Assembly: GCA_022885665.1 (NCBI GenBank)
Contig: JAGQDJ010000633.1
Location: forward strand, 1,426,001-1,490,000
Source of the DNA: Triops longicaudatus
Lineage: Eukaryota; Arthropoda; Branchiopoda; Notostraca; Triopsidae
Reading direction: 5' to 3'
DNA: 64,000 nt
The notes beneath the pieces were generated by a model that did no database searches, was not told the DNA's origin, and saw nothing but the letters and a program-made list of their open reading frames with translations. A program made the translations under genes and the position numbers. This document shows positions 31,105-43,390 of the stretch, one piece after another (the first letter of the stretch is position 1; every line of letters starts with the position of its first letter).

Positions 31105-31428
31105 GAGCGAAAGATCAAACTGTCATCGTGCCCACATAAACGATCTCCGGAGTCCTCAAAGGTCTAATCAATCCTGTTGCGTCCCAGTTCAACAAAGCAA
31201 GGTGCACTAATGCCAGTTCTTTTCAGAACCACGGGTTTTCTAAAGCATTTTTTCTGAAAAAGAAATGAAATCTTAATTAGTATCCAAATAGGGTTTAAAG
31301 ATTTCCCTCTAACACGAACTGCAAACGCGAGCAGGCATAGGGAAAACTCTCAAACCAGTTTGTGCTACCGAAAACGATACACGGCGCTATTTAGGTAGAT
31401 CTTCGAAAATGAAAGGATAACTTCATAC
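31105..31428 (+). repeat. Diverged duplicated unit, copy 1
   Basis: About 320 bases that align colinearly with 32393-32707. Shared blocks include CGAAAGA-CAAACT, ACAAACGAT/ATAAACGAT, GCAAACGCGAG-AGGCA, TTTAGGTA-ATCTTC and AAATGAAAG-ATAACTTCATAC. Substitutions and small indels are scattered throughout, as in an old duplication or two members of an interspersed repeat family. No coding capacity is preserved in both copies. Confidence 0.75.
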
Positions 31429-31640
31429 AGGTGTACCCAAGACATTCAACCAAATCAGAAACATTCTAAGTCTAAAAGAGACGATAAAATTAGGAGCCCA
31501 TAAATACTGCAAATCTGATTAACTATAAATGGCTTTAACCTAATTGCTGGAGCCAGTACTTACGAAAAAGATATACACGCTTGACTCGTAATTCATGCTT
31601 CTGAATTCCTTATGTAGAAGTTTCAAGCAACTTTTACATC

Positions 31641-31725
31641 CGACAAAGTGGCCGAGCGGTATAAGGTACAACATTTAGTCCGTTAGGTCGTGGGTACGAG
31701 CCCACCACGTGTACGAATTTTATTC
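31641..31725 (+). repeat. tRNA-like element with clear A box
   Basis: TGGCCGAGCGG (649-659 within 31 kb) is a good A box and D-arm of the Leu/Ser tRNA type. GGGTACGAGCC (31692-31702) is a near-consensus B box with self-complementary flanks (CGTGGG/CCCACCACG) like a T-arm. The presumed acceptor ends do not pair, and GAATTTTATTC follows, as after the element at 30785. A tRNA-derived SINE or tRNA pseudogene is more likely than a working tRNA. Confidence 0.55.
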
Positions 31726-32392
31726 AACATTATTCCTATGCTGGTGTGTGGCACCATTCCGTGCTTGAGTTCCTACTTGGCTTGGATCCATCCCTATACT
31801 CGCTTCTGTGCTACCTGGGTTCCCAGGTAACAGAGCAACGAGTACAGAGTAAGGAGGCAAGCCAGGGAGGAGCCACCAAGACCAGGAAGCGGTAGGGTGG
31901 AGCTCTCATTTTTCTCGATTTTCGAAGGGAACCCCCTTTGCTTACCATTGAATCAAATGGAAAATAGCCCAGAAAACATCTTTTTAGACCCATAAATAAA
32001 CCACGCCCATTTTTCCTGCTTTCCACCAATGAGAAGCCAGGGATTCAGCGGGAAAGTCAAGCTTTTTGGCGGTAAATTAGAAAACACGGAAAATTTTTCG
32101 AAAGGGCTTTTTTCATAGCTAAAAAATTGTTTCGTACGGTCGTGACAGAATTAGAAAATCCTCATTTTTCGTGACACAACCCTTCAATTTTGTAAAAAAA
32201 AAAAATCGCAGACAATAAAATAAAGTAGTCGTCTTTTCGGCATACTAAAAATTGTAGTTGTGTAATTCACAATCATTACATACACGGAAACTAGCACACA
32301 GAGCGAATCTATAGAGCAAATTCGCTAAAAAGGTGATGTTTCGTTCGAATTAAACGACCAATAAGGTGAATCTTGGGGTTGAAATAATGAAC

Positions 32393-32707
32393 GAACGAAA
32401 GACCAAACTGACACCATGCCTCCACAAACGATTTCTGGAATCCTAAATGGTCGAAATGCTCCTTGCGGTATCCCAGTTCCACAAATGAAGCCGCAGAAAT
32501 GTCCAGTTCACCTCAGAATCACGGATGATTTAAAAGTTTTTCAGACAAGAAAGAATTTGTTAAATCAGTATTACAGTTGGGGTATAAGGTTTTACCTCTT
32601 ACACGAAGCGCAAACGCGAGTAGGCAAGGTGCAGACTCTTAAAACAGTTTAAACGCTACATCGCACTCTTTAGGTATATCTTCCAAAATGAAAGAATAAC
32701 TTCATAC
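32393..32707 (+). repeat. Diverged duplicated unit, copy 2
   Basis: Partner of 31105-31428 in the same orientation, about 1.29 kb downstream, ending in the same ATAACTTCATAC. The 78-codon frame at 32416-32652 inside it is not preserved in copy 1, so it is not treated as a gene. Confidence 0.75.
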
Positions 32708-32860
32708 TGCACATATTGGCTGCTGCTGACTCTGCAAAGCGTCATCATCAAATACAGTAGAATTTACTAACATACATCGTACAAACGTACCTGGAATATA
32801 GAGAATCGCTAGAAAAATTCTGAAGAACGCCAGTGTGTACTGAATAAGACAAACTTCCGA

Positions 32861-32878
32861 TCAAGGTCAATCAGGTCA
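32861..32878 (+). promoter_or_regulatory. AGGTCA direct repeat with 3-base spacer (DR3-like), copy 1
   Basis: Two perfect AGGTCA half-sites (32864-32869 and 32873-32878) separated by ATC. The first is extended 5' to TCAAGGTCA, the form preferred by monomeric receptors such as FTZ-F1 or ERR. AGGTCA direct repeats are classical nuclear-receptor sites, but function here is inferred from motif shape alone. Confidence 0.35.
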
Positions 32879-33055
32879 TCCCAGATTACCCATCAAAAGC
32901 CCTTACTCGGTGCGTAACGTCCACTGCAATCAACCAAATAGAGAGCTACACACTTGCTACAAAAAATCACGAGTGAAAAATTACAACAGCTGACATAAAC
33001 TCACTCAGTGTGAGCATAAGTTTTCAGTACCTAGGATAAGAGTTGGAACTTCCAG

Positions 33056-33073
33056 TCAAGGTCAATCAGGTCA
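33056..33073 (+). promoter_or_regulatory. AGGTCA direct repeat with 3-base spacer (DR3-like), copy 2
   Basis: The same 18 bases as at 32861-32878, exactly 195 bases downstream. The similarity extends about 20 bases upstream (AACTTCC precedes both), so the second copy probably arose by local duplication. Confidence 0.35.
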
Positions 33074-34841
33074 CAACGAGCACGAATTGCGATGACACGT
33101 CCCATGGTCGTGTAAAAGTTGGAACCCTAAAAATGTTGACGTTTTAAAAGAAACACATTAATTCCATGCCAAGCTCGAACACGCATTTCTTACTTACTTT
33201 AAACATAACCGAAGGTTCCAAAACATGAATAAAACACTGCAGGAAACAGTTCATGAGACTCTCCACACCGAAGTTGACAACCCTACAAGTCCGCGCCTGA
33301 CAAACGACTGATGACGAAGCTAGCAAGGTGTGAGTGGTGGAGGCAGGAACGTACTCGTCATGGCCTCACTGCAAGAGCGCTTCATTCAAATATACCCCTT
33401 TATGTCTGACTCCCCATAACAGTGCATCAATCAAATTAACTTATAAAGAATATTAGATCAATAGCTGGCATTTACTTTCTTTACCCTCCGTTGCTTATTT
33501 TCTGATTACTCTCTATATTCTCACAATATAGGCTGCAGTCACCGCTCAAGTAATATTTCTGTGTGCGTTGTACTAACAGGAACGAAACGAAGTGCAGTGG
33601 AAATTCACAAAGACCCTTCGTATCGTAGGACAGATTTATTTTTGTTACACTGTTTTCGGGCTTAGGCAATAAAATCAAGTTTGCTTACTTCATTTGAGTT
33701 GGCCCGGCAATTTTATAAGACTGACAGAAACTTTTCACACCCACAAGGTAGTCTATGTCACTAAGCAATGAAGCTAAGTCAGCTTGAGGAGGGTTCCTCG
33801 GTCCTTTCCGCCCTATACAAGTATACAATAGGAAACAAGAATAGGCCCCTACGATAGACCCGTATTAGCAAGGTATTGAATGAAACCTTAAAATATTGCT
33901 TTGTATTTCATGTGCAAGTTGCTTTGCTACAAACGGAACATTGTAAGGAAACAAGACACAGCAAAATTTTCAAGAAAACTAGCAAAACTTCATAAACAGT
34001 GAACTCCCCATTTACGAGGTCTCGTTTTATGTGGTTTCATATTACGCGGTAGAAAATTTGGCTACTTTTTGCTAAAAAAAATACACGAAACAGGGGTTTA
34101 TAGCTCAAAAATACTTATTTTTTCTTTATTTCAACATAAGGGTAATTTTTTTTGTCTCTTAACAGCGAAATTGCGAAGCAATAAAGTAGATTCGGTCGAG
34201 TAGACGACCGATGTGCAGAGTTATGTCAAATAGGCAGCATTTAACTTTTGTGATGTGCAGCATTTAAAGGCTTCTTTTAGTGACAGCAGTTTAAAAATTG
34301 CTCAGATATTACTGGTAACCTTTTACATATATGTGTGCAATTAAAAGTAGATTTTTGTTAATTTTTTAGAATTAATTTTCTGAGAGCATGGAACGCATTT
34401 CTGTCTTACCCATGCTAAACACAGCTAAGATTACGCAATTCCCTTTTTACGCGATGATTTCACGGAACCGATCTACTGCGTAAATGGGGGGACCACAGTA
34501 TACAGCGAGCTTTCGTACAATGTTAAGTCTGGATGCGAGAGTTGACTATTGCGTGAAACGACTAGGAGATGTAGCAGTGACTATCGCAAAGAATATTAAG
34601 TACCGTCCCAAGAATTCGTGTCTCGGGCAGAAAAACCACGGAGACTAAACTGTACACCATGAGACTGAAACGCTTGAATCGGCAATATAGTCTCTGTCCA
34701 GTGTTTTGAAAGCTTACTCTAGACTTGGATTGCAATTCGCCAGAGACATCGCACTGCTACTTGAGTCTTGGAATGCACAATAATGCCCTCGTGATTTCGT
34801 TGTCGTAGACATTCCTCGTGACTGTACATGTCGATGAGGTT

Positions 34842-37800
34842 TCACAGAACGCCCGATGGTTTAACATGGCAACAAAAAGAACGCACGTTTCTGTATACGG
34901 GACTTCGTCTGCGGTTCTTGGCCCATATGCTGAATGGATCATCCCCTGCCAATGCGAATGCTCGTCCTTCGTATTTTTAAGAAATATACATAAAGAGAAC
35001 AGACAGAAATTTAAAAGAGCACAGTTAAGAGCGACACCTTTTTTTTTTAAAAAAAATGGAAGAAATAAAGAGGTGTTATACCATTACGTTCAGCCAAAGG
35101 CATAAACTCCTGGAGGTCATCAAGTAGTTTCTGAACATCTTCCGAATCCTTGATAATGCTATGGAGCTCCTCTTGATTAAAATCCGGGGCCAGCTGTTTG
35201 CAAAGGATTATCTGACTCAACACTCCTCCAAGACCAGAAGGACCCGGCCGAGTTTCTGTCAATAAAGGGATAATCAGGCAGACTCACAAAACGACAATAC
35301 ATACCATAATAACCGGTCATATCTAACGGCAAGCTTTTTATGAGTCGAAAGCTCCTTCGAAGTTCTCGCTCCAATAATTGTGTACAGCAGAAGAAATGCA
35401 CCAACTGGTCTTTGTCCACCAATATTCCTTCTGCCAGTTCGCTACGAAATCGTAAAAAGGAATCCTAAGTTAGTGTTCCGTTGAGGAACATGAAATACAC
35501 TTGCCATGTAGCAACACAATGAAAAAAAAATATCCTTTCGACGAGAGAAATCGACAGAGTGTACAGCCGTTCACTCAGACAAGATGTATGGTTCTTACTG
35601 ACGAAACTTGATTAACTACAGCCAGTACTCCATTTTAAATCCAAGGAACAGGGAACCTTGGGAATACTACAAGAGATCAAGCTAATTGAGTATTTTGTTA
35701 CATCGTTCACAAAGTGAAACTGAAAATCAGGCTTGGACATTCTGGAGACTGGCATACAATAATACAAATATAGTATAGTAAGTACCCCAAATATATTTTT
35801 CTTCAGTATTTAATTTTTTTATTATTAAAATATCCGTAGGCTTGCATCTGTTGATGGCTCATGTAGTTTCACAACTTGCACATAAAAGCGAAACAAATAA
35901 ACATTATTAAACATATTAATCATATTTAAACATAATTTACGTTGAACTAGATCTCATTACAAGGCGTAAATGCTGCTCAACTTCCTATATCTGTAAAGAT
36001 TTTATAATTCTCCTGGGCCTCTCAAGAAAGAATTGATCGAACAATTCGAGCTCACTCCTCAACAGGTTCGAGCTCTAAAAGCTGAAGTAGTAACTAAATT
36101 AGGAATGCAAAAGCCCATAGTCAGAGGTCTTTTACCTTTCATCTTTGGTCGACGTTCTTGTCAATACATACACAATTGGACTTTTTCCTACAAATGCGCT
36201 TGTGGAACTTTTGCTTTTCTTTCACCAATTTTATAGTAATTTTTAAACTTTTTTTCATGCAAACTTTCTACAAAGAAGCTTTTCATAGCAAAATCGTGCA
36301 CGACTTCCTTACTTTTTAATAGGTGGTAGCAATAATTGAGTTGTATGTTTGCAGGAATCAACGCATTGGCGCCGCAGGCGACGGATTCTTTCTCGTATTT
36401 CCGGTGAATCCTTGGGTTGTCCGACAGTGATGAGTAATTGGCGAAACAAGGCAAGCTGAGTGTTGAGGTCCGCAATTAACTGGCGGTAAGTCAAGAAAAA
36501 AGTTAATCCATTCACGCTTGTAATTTTGGTACAGGCTGTGGTCTCATGGCTTCGATTGGAGGTTAACCTTTGCAAACTACCAAACTTTCTACTCCTTTGA
36601 TAGCGATGCTGCAATGCTGAGGTAAAGGGGAGTGGAAGGACGAGATACGACAAAGTGCCGACTCATCAAAGCGGAGATGAAATGAACTTTCAGACTAATT
36701 TTCTGCTGTATTTTTCAGCTCTTATGAATGTGCCCTATGCTTTTCCCTTTCTGGACTTACTATGTAAGTCCGTTGCTCAAAAGGCACAGCGCTCGAACTT
36801 CCTACCTGATTCATTTTTCTCGTAAGATCTATTCAACCTGCACGACTTTTGGTGCCAGTCTCTTTTTCCCTTGCGGACATCAGACGGACGTTTGCTCAGT
36901 ACAAACGCGAGCACAATTAATTTACAAAGTTAATAATATTTCCAACAGAAATTGCAAAGGTAGGGATTCTGTGGCAACTAACGTAATATTCATTACCCCT
37001 GGAGTCAATATAAAAGCACAGAAGCGCCCAACTATATCGCTGATGCTATCTTGCACAAATATTACAGTTGCACAAATATTGTATGGAGAAAGTACACACT
37101 ACACAGAAATGACGGAAGGGTAGGGAACTTAAACCGCCATGATGATAAAGAAATCTACTGACGGTCTTACTTCATGCTGCTAGGTATTTCATAGCATTGC
37201 ATAAATAATCCCTCGCTATTCAATAGCATAGACCGTCTTTGTCTCTGTGCAGCCCATTTTTATGCTACAGTAAAATGCAGCAAAACGAACGTGATGGGAA
37301 ATCGCAAGACTGTAACGATTCACACGTTAAATGTGCAAGATTCAAGCGTTCAAAGTCGGTCGATGAAGAGCAGCGAAAAAAGAGGCGGGGAAAAGAAACA
37401 CACCCATCTTAGCGGAATTCCAGTGCAAAATCGGCTGCATGATACCCTAGGAACAAAGGGTATTCTCAAATGCCCGCCCGGGGTCTTACAGTACAAGTTG
37501 TTACACCCCACTCCTTTTACTCCGGTACTTCACTGTTTTCTTTCTTCATCATGGACAGCAAAAGCTTTTTCGTGAAGTACGTGATTTTTGCCTATGTAAT
37601 CTTTATGTGAAGGGAGGAAAATGTACGCTTTATAAATAAAGTATAAACCTTTCTCAATATGTAAAGAGGCAGTTATGCCGAGAAGTTCCACAATGTTGTT
37701 GTGCCGATTTAGGAAATAAAAAGCTAAAAAAACTGGTATTGTTCATGGAATCCCAACGGGAATTGAAACATAAAACCTAGGCACTGCAAAAACTTACAAA

Positions 37801-40800
37801 AACACTCTTTCTATGGTATGCTGTAGCAAGAGTTGCTACGTGGAAATTTCATATGTGTGTAATGAAACGAAGGTATCCTACACGCAAGTCAGCAAAGAGC
37901 TCTGTTTACGTTAATATATAATTTAGAAAATCGATTAGTCAAGAAAACATTTCCTATTGTGTGTAAGGGTAACTATAAGGCCTAAATGTTTCAAGATAAG
38001 CTGGCAAGATACCCAGCTATCGGCATTCTCGTGCATAAGAAACAAGGCGCCCTTTTCAATTGCTCTCTCCTGCGCGGGAATAGGTATAGTTTTCAGGAGC
38101 AAGCTAACGAGACAAAAACATCCGGTGCCCGAGTCAAAAACCTCGTGCCGCATTGCAATTATCAACGCTGTAAGCTAACTAACCGTTGCCACAGAATGTT
38201 CAGTAGGACCGCGGCGAGTTTGATACGTTAGTTTTGAAGCGAACTTTCCAAATTGGTTGTTGCTGTTTTTTTGTTTTTTTTTTAAAAAAAAACATGAAGT
38301 TTAATTGAATACCTTTTGTACCCGGACGCCGAGCACTACGCTTTCGTCAGAACTGAACTCGGCTTCACTTGGCATGATTATACTTCCACATTTCTTTCAG
38401 ATAGCTACAACATATAAAACCAACCACGGCCAAAATGTAACTTCGGAGTAAAGGCGAAGGTCCCAGAAGTGCACGGACAGAGGGTTAGACTCCGTAAGGC
38501 GTAAGATAGACAAGTCCATCATACAAGTTGATGTTTTCGTGGCGAGCATTTCGTGAATGAAAAAAATAAACATGGCTAGACAACGTGATTTACATTGTAC
38601 AAGGGCGAAGAACTTGTTGTTCCTAATTCACTGCTACTGGTAGCTTCTACCGCATCATTCGTTTTCGTTTGCAACAGCCAGCTTTCCCAGTACGACGGAT
38701 AGTTCAGTGCACGCTATCGTAAGTAATTAAGTGGTCTTAGCTAAAAGTGTGTCAAAGCTATAGCACACGACTGTTGGTTTACGCCCGCTGCACATGAATG
38801 AACCATGTAATAGTCACTGATAGTAAAACACTTCATACGAGGTTTTCCGTTCACTTCTAATGCCTGTGCAAGCTAAGTGGTGGGACGTCTGGGACAAAAG
38901 GATTTTCTTACGTATTGACGAAATACCCGCATTTTTTAACCAAGAACTATAGTCTCCAAGACAAACAGAGAATACAACGCGTACACGGTGATGCCAAATC
39001 TTGCCTCTTTATGCGAGCAAAATACGTGGAATTTCTGGGCCTTAGCCAAACCAAGACTGAGCTGTGAGACGTCGGGAGCATTGAACGTGAGTCAAGTAGA
39101 GGGCAGGTTTCCATGGTGGGAAATGTGCGATGCGCTTGAGTGTGACTGTCTTCCACCCTCTGCGGTCAACAGTGTGCATATTGCACGACAATGCAGTGGA
39201 ACCTCTATTGAAGAGACTTGGATATACAAGGTATTGGCAACATAGGATATCTTAGATAGCTGAATTGCACAGTGCTCACATGTGGTATGCATTAAACATG
39301 GTATTACGATCTTTTTATGGCTTGTAAAAAGTAGAGAAATGAAACATTTAATGGTATACCTTATGTTCACTTTCTGTTGCAAAGCGTACACATTGTAACA
39401 TTATATTTCTCGCGCTAACAAATGGCTGCTTCTTTATGAATGCCTTTGTTTACTACAACGAAACGTGTCACAGGACTAGGAAACCATGAATAGTCGGATT
39501 CGGCTTGCAATCCTTTCAATTCACACGAGGTTGAAGTGCAATTATACTGTAGATGAAACTGTTTTTTCTGAGGTTTTAGATTTTCTTGCAAATAATAAAT
39601 TAAAATATACAAAAATTGCAATTCGAAACTATACAGATAAACTATAAATATTTACTTGGGCCTATCTGTCATTAGTTTTATGTCTTAAAGGTTAAATGGT
39701 AAAGTTTCAACAGAACCACAAGGAAATGTCGGTTTACCTTACGATAGCGTACACTAACCATATACCCAGGTAAGTGTTAGTAATTGGAAACACCTGAATG
39801 AAGACACGTTAACAATGACCATACAGTGATAGAGACACGCTGTATTACATGTAAGAAATACTTCTATCATCAACAAATTGTTAGTAAAGTCAAATAGAAA
39901 CGCCCAAAGTCATATAGCAGTGCCACGCACGAAACACGACTTCTCTTTCAGTTGCAGGTAGGAGGAGGATACAGACAGCAGACAGTTTTTTTTACTTTTC
40001 ACTTAGTGCACCACCTAAAGTTTTGAGAGAACTACCAAAAAAAAAAGAGAATAAACGATTATAAAAACAAAACGCTCCTCATTTATTCTGATCGTCCCAA
40101 GGGTCCTACAAAACGAAAATAGTGCTTAACCGAGACGGAAGCGCAATCGTTATTGGAACAGCTGTAACTTTGTTTCTGTTTAAAGAATTGCTATTTTTAC
40201 TCCTGAAGATTTATTTTTGGAAAATTTGCATTCCTTATAAGACAGACTCGTTTCTAAAAAATAAAAATTTCAATAACTTTGTAATACAATAACTGTGTAA
40301 CGTTGTCAAATAGTGCAAATATTTTTTCTTGTATTACGACTTTTTTCTTCATACCTTAACATAGCTTTTGACTTTTTTTCTCTCGTGTACAATTACTATA
40401 AAACAGGCGACAAAACTTCTTCCTCTTTTGTTACTTATACTTCACTTAAAATATATTTTGAAAATTTTGCTTTACGTGTAACAAAAAGAAGAAACGAAGT
40501 ATAAGTATTTGTAACAATAGTTACGAAATCAGATTTTTTTTTCCTGAATTCTTGTCTTTTTTATGAGAATTTTCTCATGAGTACTTCAAGGTATTTACTT
40601 ACACTTTTTTACGCTAAAGTATTCGTATTTATTAGAAAAGGCGTTGGCCTTCGATAGCCTTTTGTTGCATGCTAAGAAACTTGATTAGAAGCTATCATTT
40701 ACCGTACGAAATTTTCTCAAGGAAACTCGCGGAAACAATATCTGTTCAACAACTACACGCGGTATTACAGTAATTACTGTCTAAACCGGAACAAGTAGGA

Positions 40801-41819
40801 AAGTACAAATGCAATTGAACCACGAAATTTTCAGAAACGAAATTAAAAAATTTTCACTCATAGACAGTAATCGCACGTTCTTGTGTCAGTTATGTATTTT
40901 CAAGGGTGTTATGACAAAGTACGATGGATGAGTAACGCACAGTAAACCGAAGATGAAACAGAGACAGTGATATCACAGCTTTGTGATAAGACCGAGGAAA
41001 AACCAGTTGGTCAAATAACTTCTGTCGTCAAGACGTTCTGGTTGACCCTCCTTATTACACTAGGAGACCAAGTCTCGTATGAGGCACGTAGAGTCATTCA
41101 ACAGAACCTAAAGACCTGGAAAGCCGCGAATTAGGTCTGGGTCGTTATGTTTTCTTTTTCCGACATATCAGACTGACGCCCTGACATTTGAAGCTTCTAC
41201 CAATAAAGAAAGCAAGAGCTGAGAGCAAAATTTGAGTTCGCGGACAAAAGCTTGTGCACAAAAGGGAAAAGAGGTGTCAAGAATCCCACAACTCCGTAAT
41301 ATGCAGGACAGATGCGCCTTGGTCTGTTGAGTTTTCAGGAAAGTTGGATCCTTTAATGGATGAAGACAATACTTCGTTTTCTGTTTAGTTTCATAGTAAA
41401 ATATGAATAGAAAATCGCAGCGAAACAATCGCTGGGATTTAAAAGAAAAAAGAAAAAAAAAATAGAAGGACTGACGGTCAAGACTGGGAAACACAGTAAT
41501 AAAATCAATTTTTTTCCTTATAAGAAACTGAAACGTCAAAGAAGCATTTTTCTAGCTTGCGCTAGGATTGGTTTTGCTGCTATCACAACTTCAGAGTCTC
41601 GTCTACTAACAGAAATCAAGCTATCAAATATTGTTCTACCTGATCAATATCCAGTGACTGCTGACAATGGGAATTGCCGAGGTCTCCACTCCCCTTTCTG
41701 GTCAATTGCAAAAAGTCATCCGTGTCGCAGTTTCGGTCAACCAAGTAACGCAGTGAAGTTGAGCTTAATTGACACTGAGATTGCGTCTCGTCGTGTACTT
41801 TGTTTGAAAGGCGTTTCAT
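34842..41819 (-). CDS. Rgs7bp: R7BP-type RGS anchor protein, 5 exons, complete (253 aa)
   Basis: R7BP binds R7-family RGS-Gbeta5 complexes and shuttles them between membrane and nucleus through reversible palmitoylation, mainly in neurons. Exons in transcript order: 41819-41640, 36479-36313, 35441-35305, 35255-35082, 34945-34842; all GT-AG and in phase (762 bases). Exon 2 encodes the family core DLNTQLALFRQLLITVG, matching the recalled vertebrate FNTQVALYRELVISIG. Exon 3 encodes a helical segment with LVHFFCCTQLLERELRRS. Exon 4 encodes SEDVQKLLDDLQEFMPL, like the vertebrate LLSKLRETMPL region. The last exon has a basic cluster (Arg231-Arg233) and Cys244-Cys245 near the C terminus, as in the vertebrate palmitoylation switch. 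Length is close to vertebrate R7BP (257). Exon 1 is the least certain: it was chosen because it ends DIDQ in phase 0 with a GT donor and continues smoothly into exon 2. Confidence 0.85.
36480..41639 (-). other. First intron of the R7BP gene (5.2 kb)
   Basis: This large intron separates the first coding exon from the compact remainder of the gene. It is A+T-rich with scattered short open frames on both strands (the longest is 131 codons at 36728-37123, plus) that match no family. No nested gene, RNA gene or clear repeat was identified. Confidence 0.55.
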
Positions 41820-43385
41820 GACTACTCACTTAAGAACAACAAAACTACGCACATCTTTCAACATCAGTGCCTCAAAGTCAACTCGTTCCTAATGATGAAG
41901 TGGGTCGATTTCAAGCACCCTTAGTACGTTGTCCACTTCACCTGTGGTCCCCTACTTCGTGCATGGGCCGTAAATCATTAGCGTGTGCAAAAGAAGATGC
42001 TCCAACTAGTTCTTCTCCCTCTCGTTTCACTTTTTAACATGCTTTTCGTTTGCACAGACCATCTTAATCCCCTACGATTGATCTCATTGACGTCAACTCA
42101 AACGGATGCCTGCAAGGTTCCCTGTATTCCAGGAGTTGCTGACCCACCAAGCTAGGAAACGATTCGGAAGACTTTCCCCTTTATATCGAGTTGAAATATT
42201 TCATCAACACAAGTTATCACAAGTAAACACATGCCATCAGTTTAAAAAGATTTTTATGGTACTTGACTAGCAACCCACGAATGTATATGAGTGACTACGG
42301 TCTTGCAAAAAAAAAAAAAAAAAAAAAAAAAAGGAACGCAATTTCACCGCACCTCCTGCACACTTCACTTCTTTTTTGTAGCGAAAAGTGGCCAGCTCAA
42401 TAGATTCACGAAATTTCTGTAAGTTTCTTCCAGGGAAACATGACAGTGTCCCTCTAGTTTAATGAGCCTGGCGAGCAAAGAGACCCAGTCATGTACTCTC
42501 GACCCTTCTTCGGCAGGGCTGTGGTTAAGTGATTCTCCGTATTAACACGTTCCAACGCTTTAAATTTATTTCACTCTTTTCGCACCCTCTTTTTCTCCTC
42601 ATATGAGTCCACGGTTCTAAAATAACACAAAAAGAGACGAAGTATGTGCAAAGTGATTACGACGTTGAATTATGAGTGTCGAGGGTGGTTCGAAAGTCAG
42701 GTAGTTTCTAAAGCCACATTTTTCTTACATTCAACCGGCGATTAAGTCTAGTGAGGAAAAAAGGACGTCTATAGTAGAGAAAAACTAACCACCAAACAAA
42801 CCGTTTTATGACAAATTCGGAGAAAAAGGTGCGTCGAAGTAATAGCGAGATGCCTCACTTGCAAGCCACCCATCAAACGTAGATCTCCAAAATTCGCGTT
42901 TATGAACACAAAAGCGTTCTTGCGTGATACACTTGGGAGTTTAATATACACACTTGTGGGTATATCCCACCGTGGAACGCAAGCACTCGTGTTTCCCACA
43001 TACAGTCGTTTCATGCATTCATTAATATTTTGGTCGACTGTCATTCCGTGAATGGTCTAATTCGCATGAATAATGAAGTACGGTTGACGCACAAAATTAC
43101 ATTCCCGAATTCGTTGCTGAAATGCGAATATCTTCGTGTGCGGTTGAGTACACTATAAAAACATACTTGAACTGTTTTCTACGGGAATTCTAAGAAGGAT
43201 ATTACTAACGAAACGAAAAACGCCGTAAAGTTATCAAACAAAAATACTAGGTCCAGTCGAATCTTGGGTATGTTCTTGATAACTGCTGTATTTGCTAGTA
43301 GCATATGAGAAAAAGGCTTCTTAACAGATGACATCGCTTGCTTAATTTATCTCAAGTCTCGCTATTCAACCAACAATAGTGAAGT
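41820..43385. other. Spacer between R7BP start and stomatin-like protein 2 stop
   Basis: It must hold the R7BP promoter and 5' leader and the STOML2 3' end, as both genes run leftward. There is a 26-base poly-A run at 42307-42332 and a 91-codon minus frame at 42769-43044 with no recognisable content. Confidence 0.55.
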
Positions 43386-43390
43386 TTATT
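43385..43390 (-). promoter_or_regulatory. AATAAA hexamer overlapping the STOML2 stop codon
   Basis: On the minus strand the last sense codon and stop read AAA TAA A, so the canonical polyadenylation hexamer is built from the stop codon itself. If used, the 3' UTR would be only a few tens of bases. The next similar hexamers downstream are degenerate. Confidence 0.35.

Larger units (their letters stand above)
29764..34841. other. Spacer between convergent semaphorin and R7BP genes
   Basis: The two genes point at each other, so this spacer holds both 3' untranslated regions. An AATAAA at 30943-30948 (plus) could end the semaphorin transcript, but it lies after a tRNA-like repeat. No protein family is recognised. 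The content is mostly repeats: two tRNA-like elements, a diverged duplicated unit and a pair of AGGTCA direct-repeat motifs, each listed separately. The 72-codon minus frame at 31811-32029 looks like chance or repeat-derived. Confidence 0.6.
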
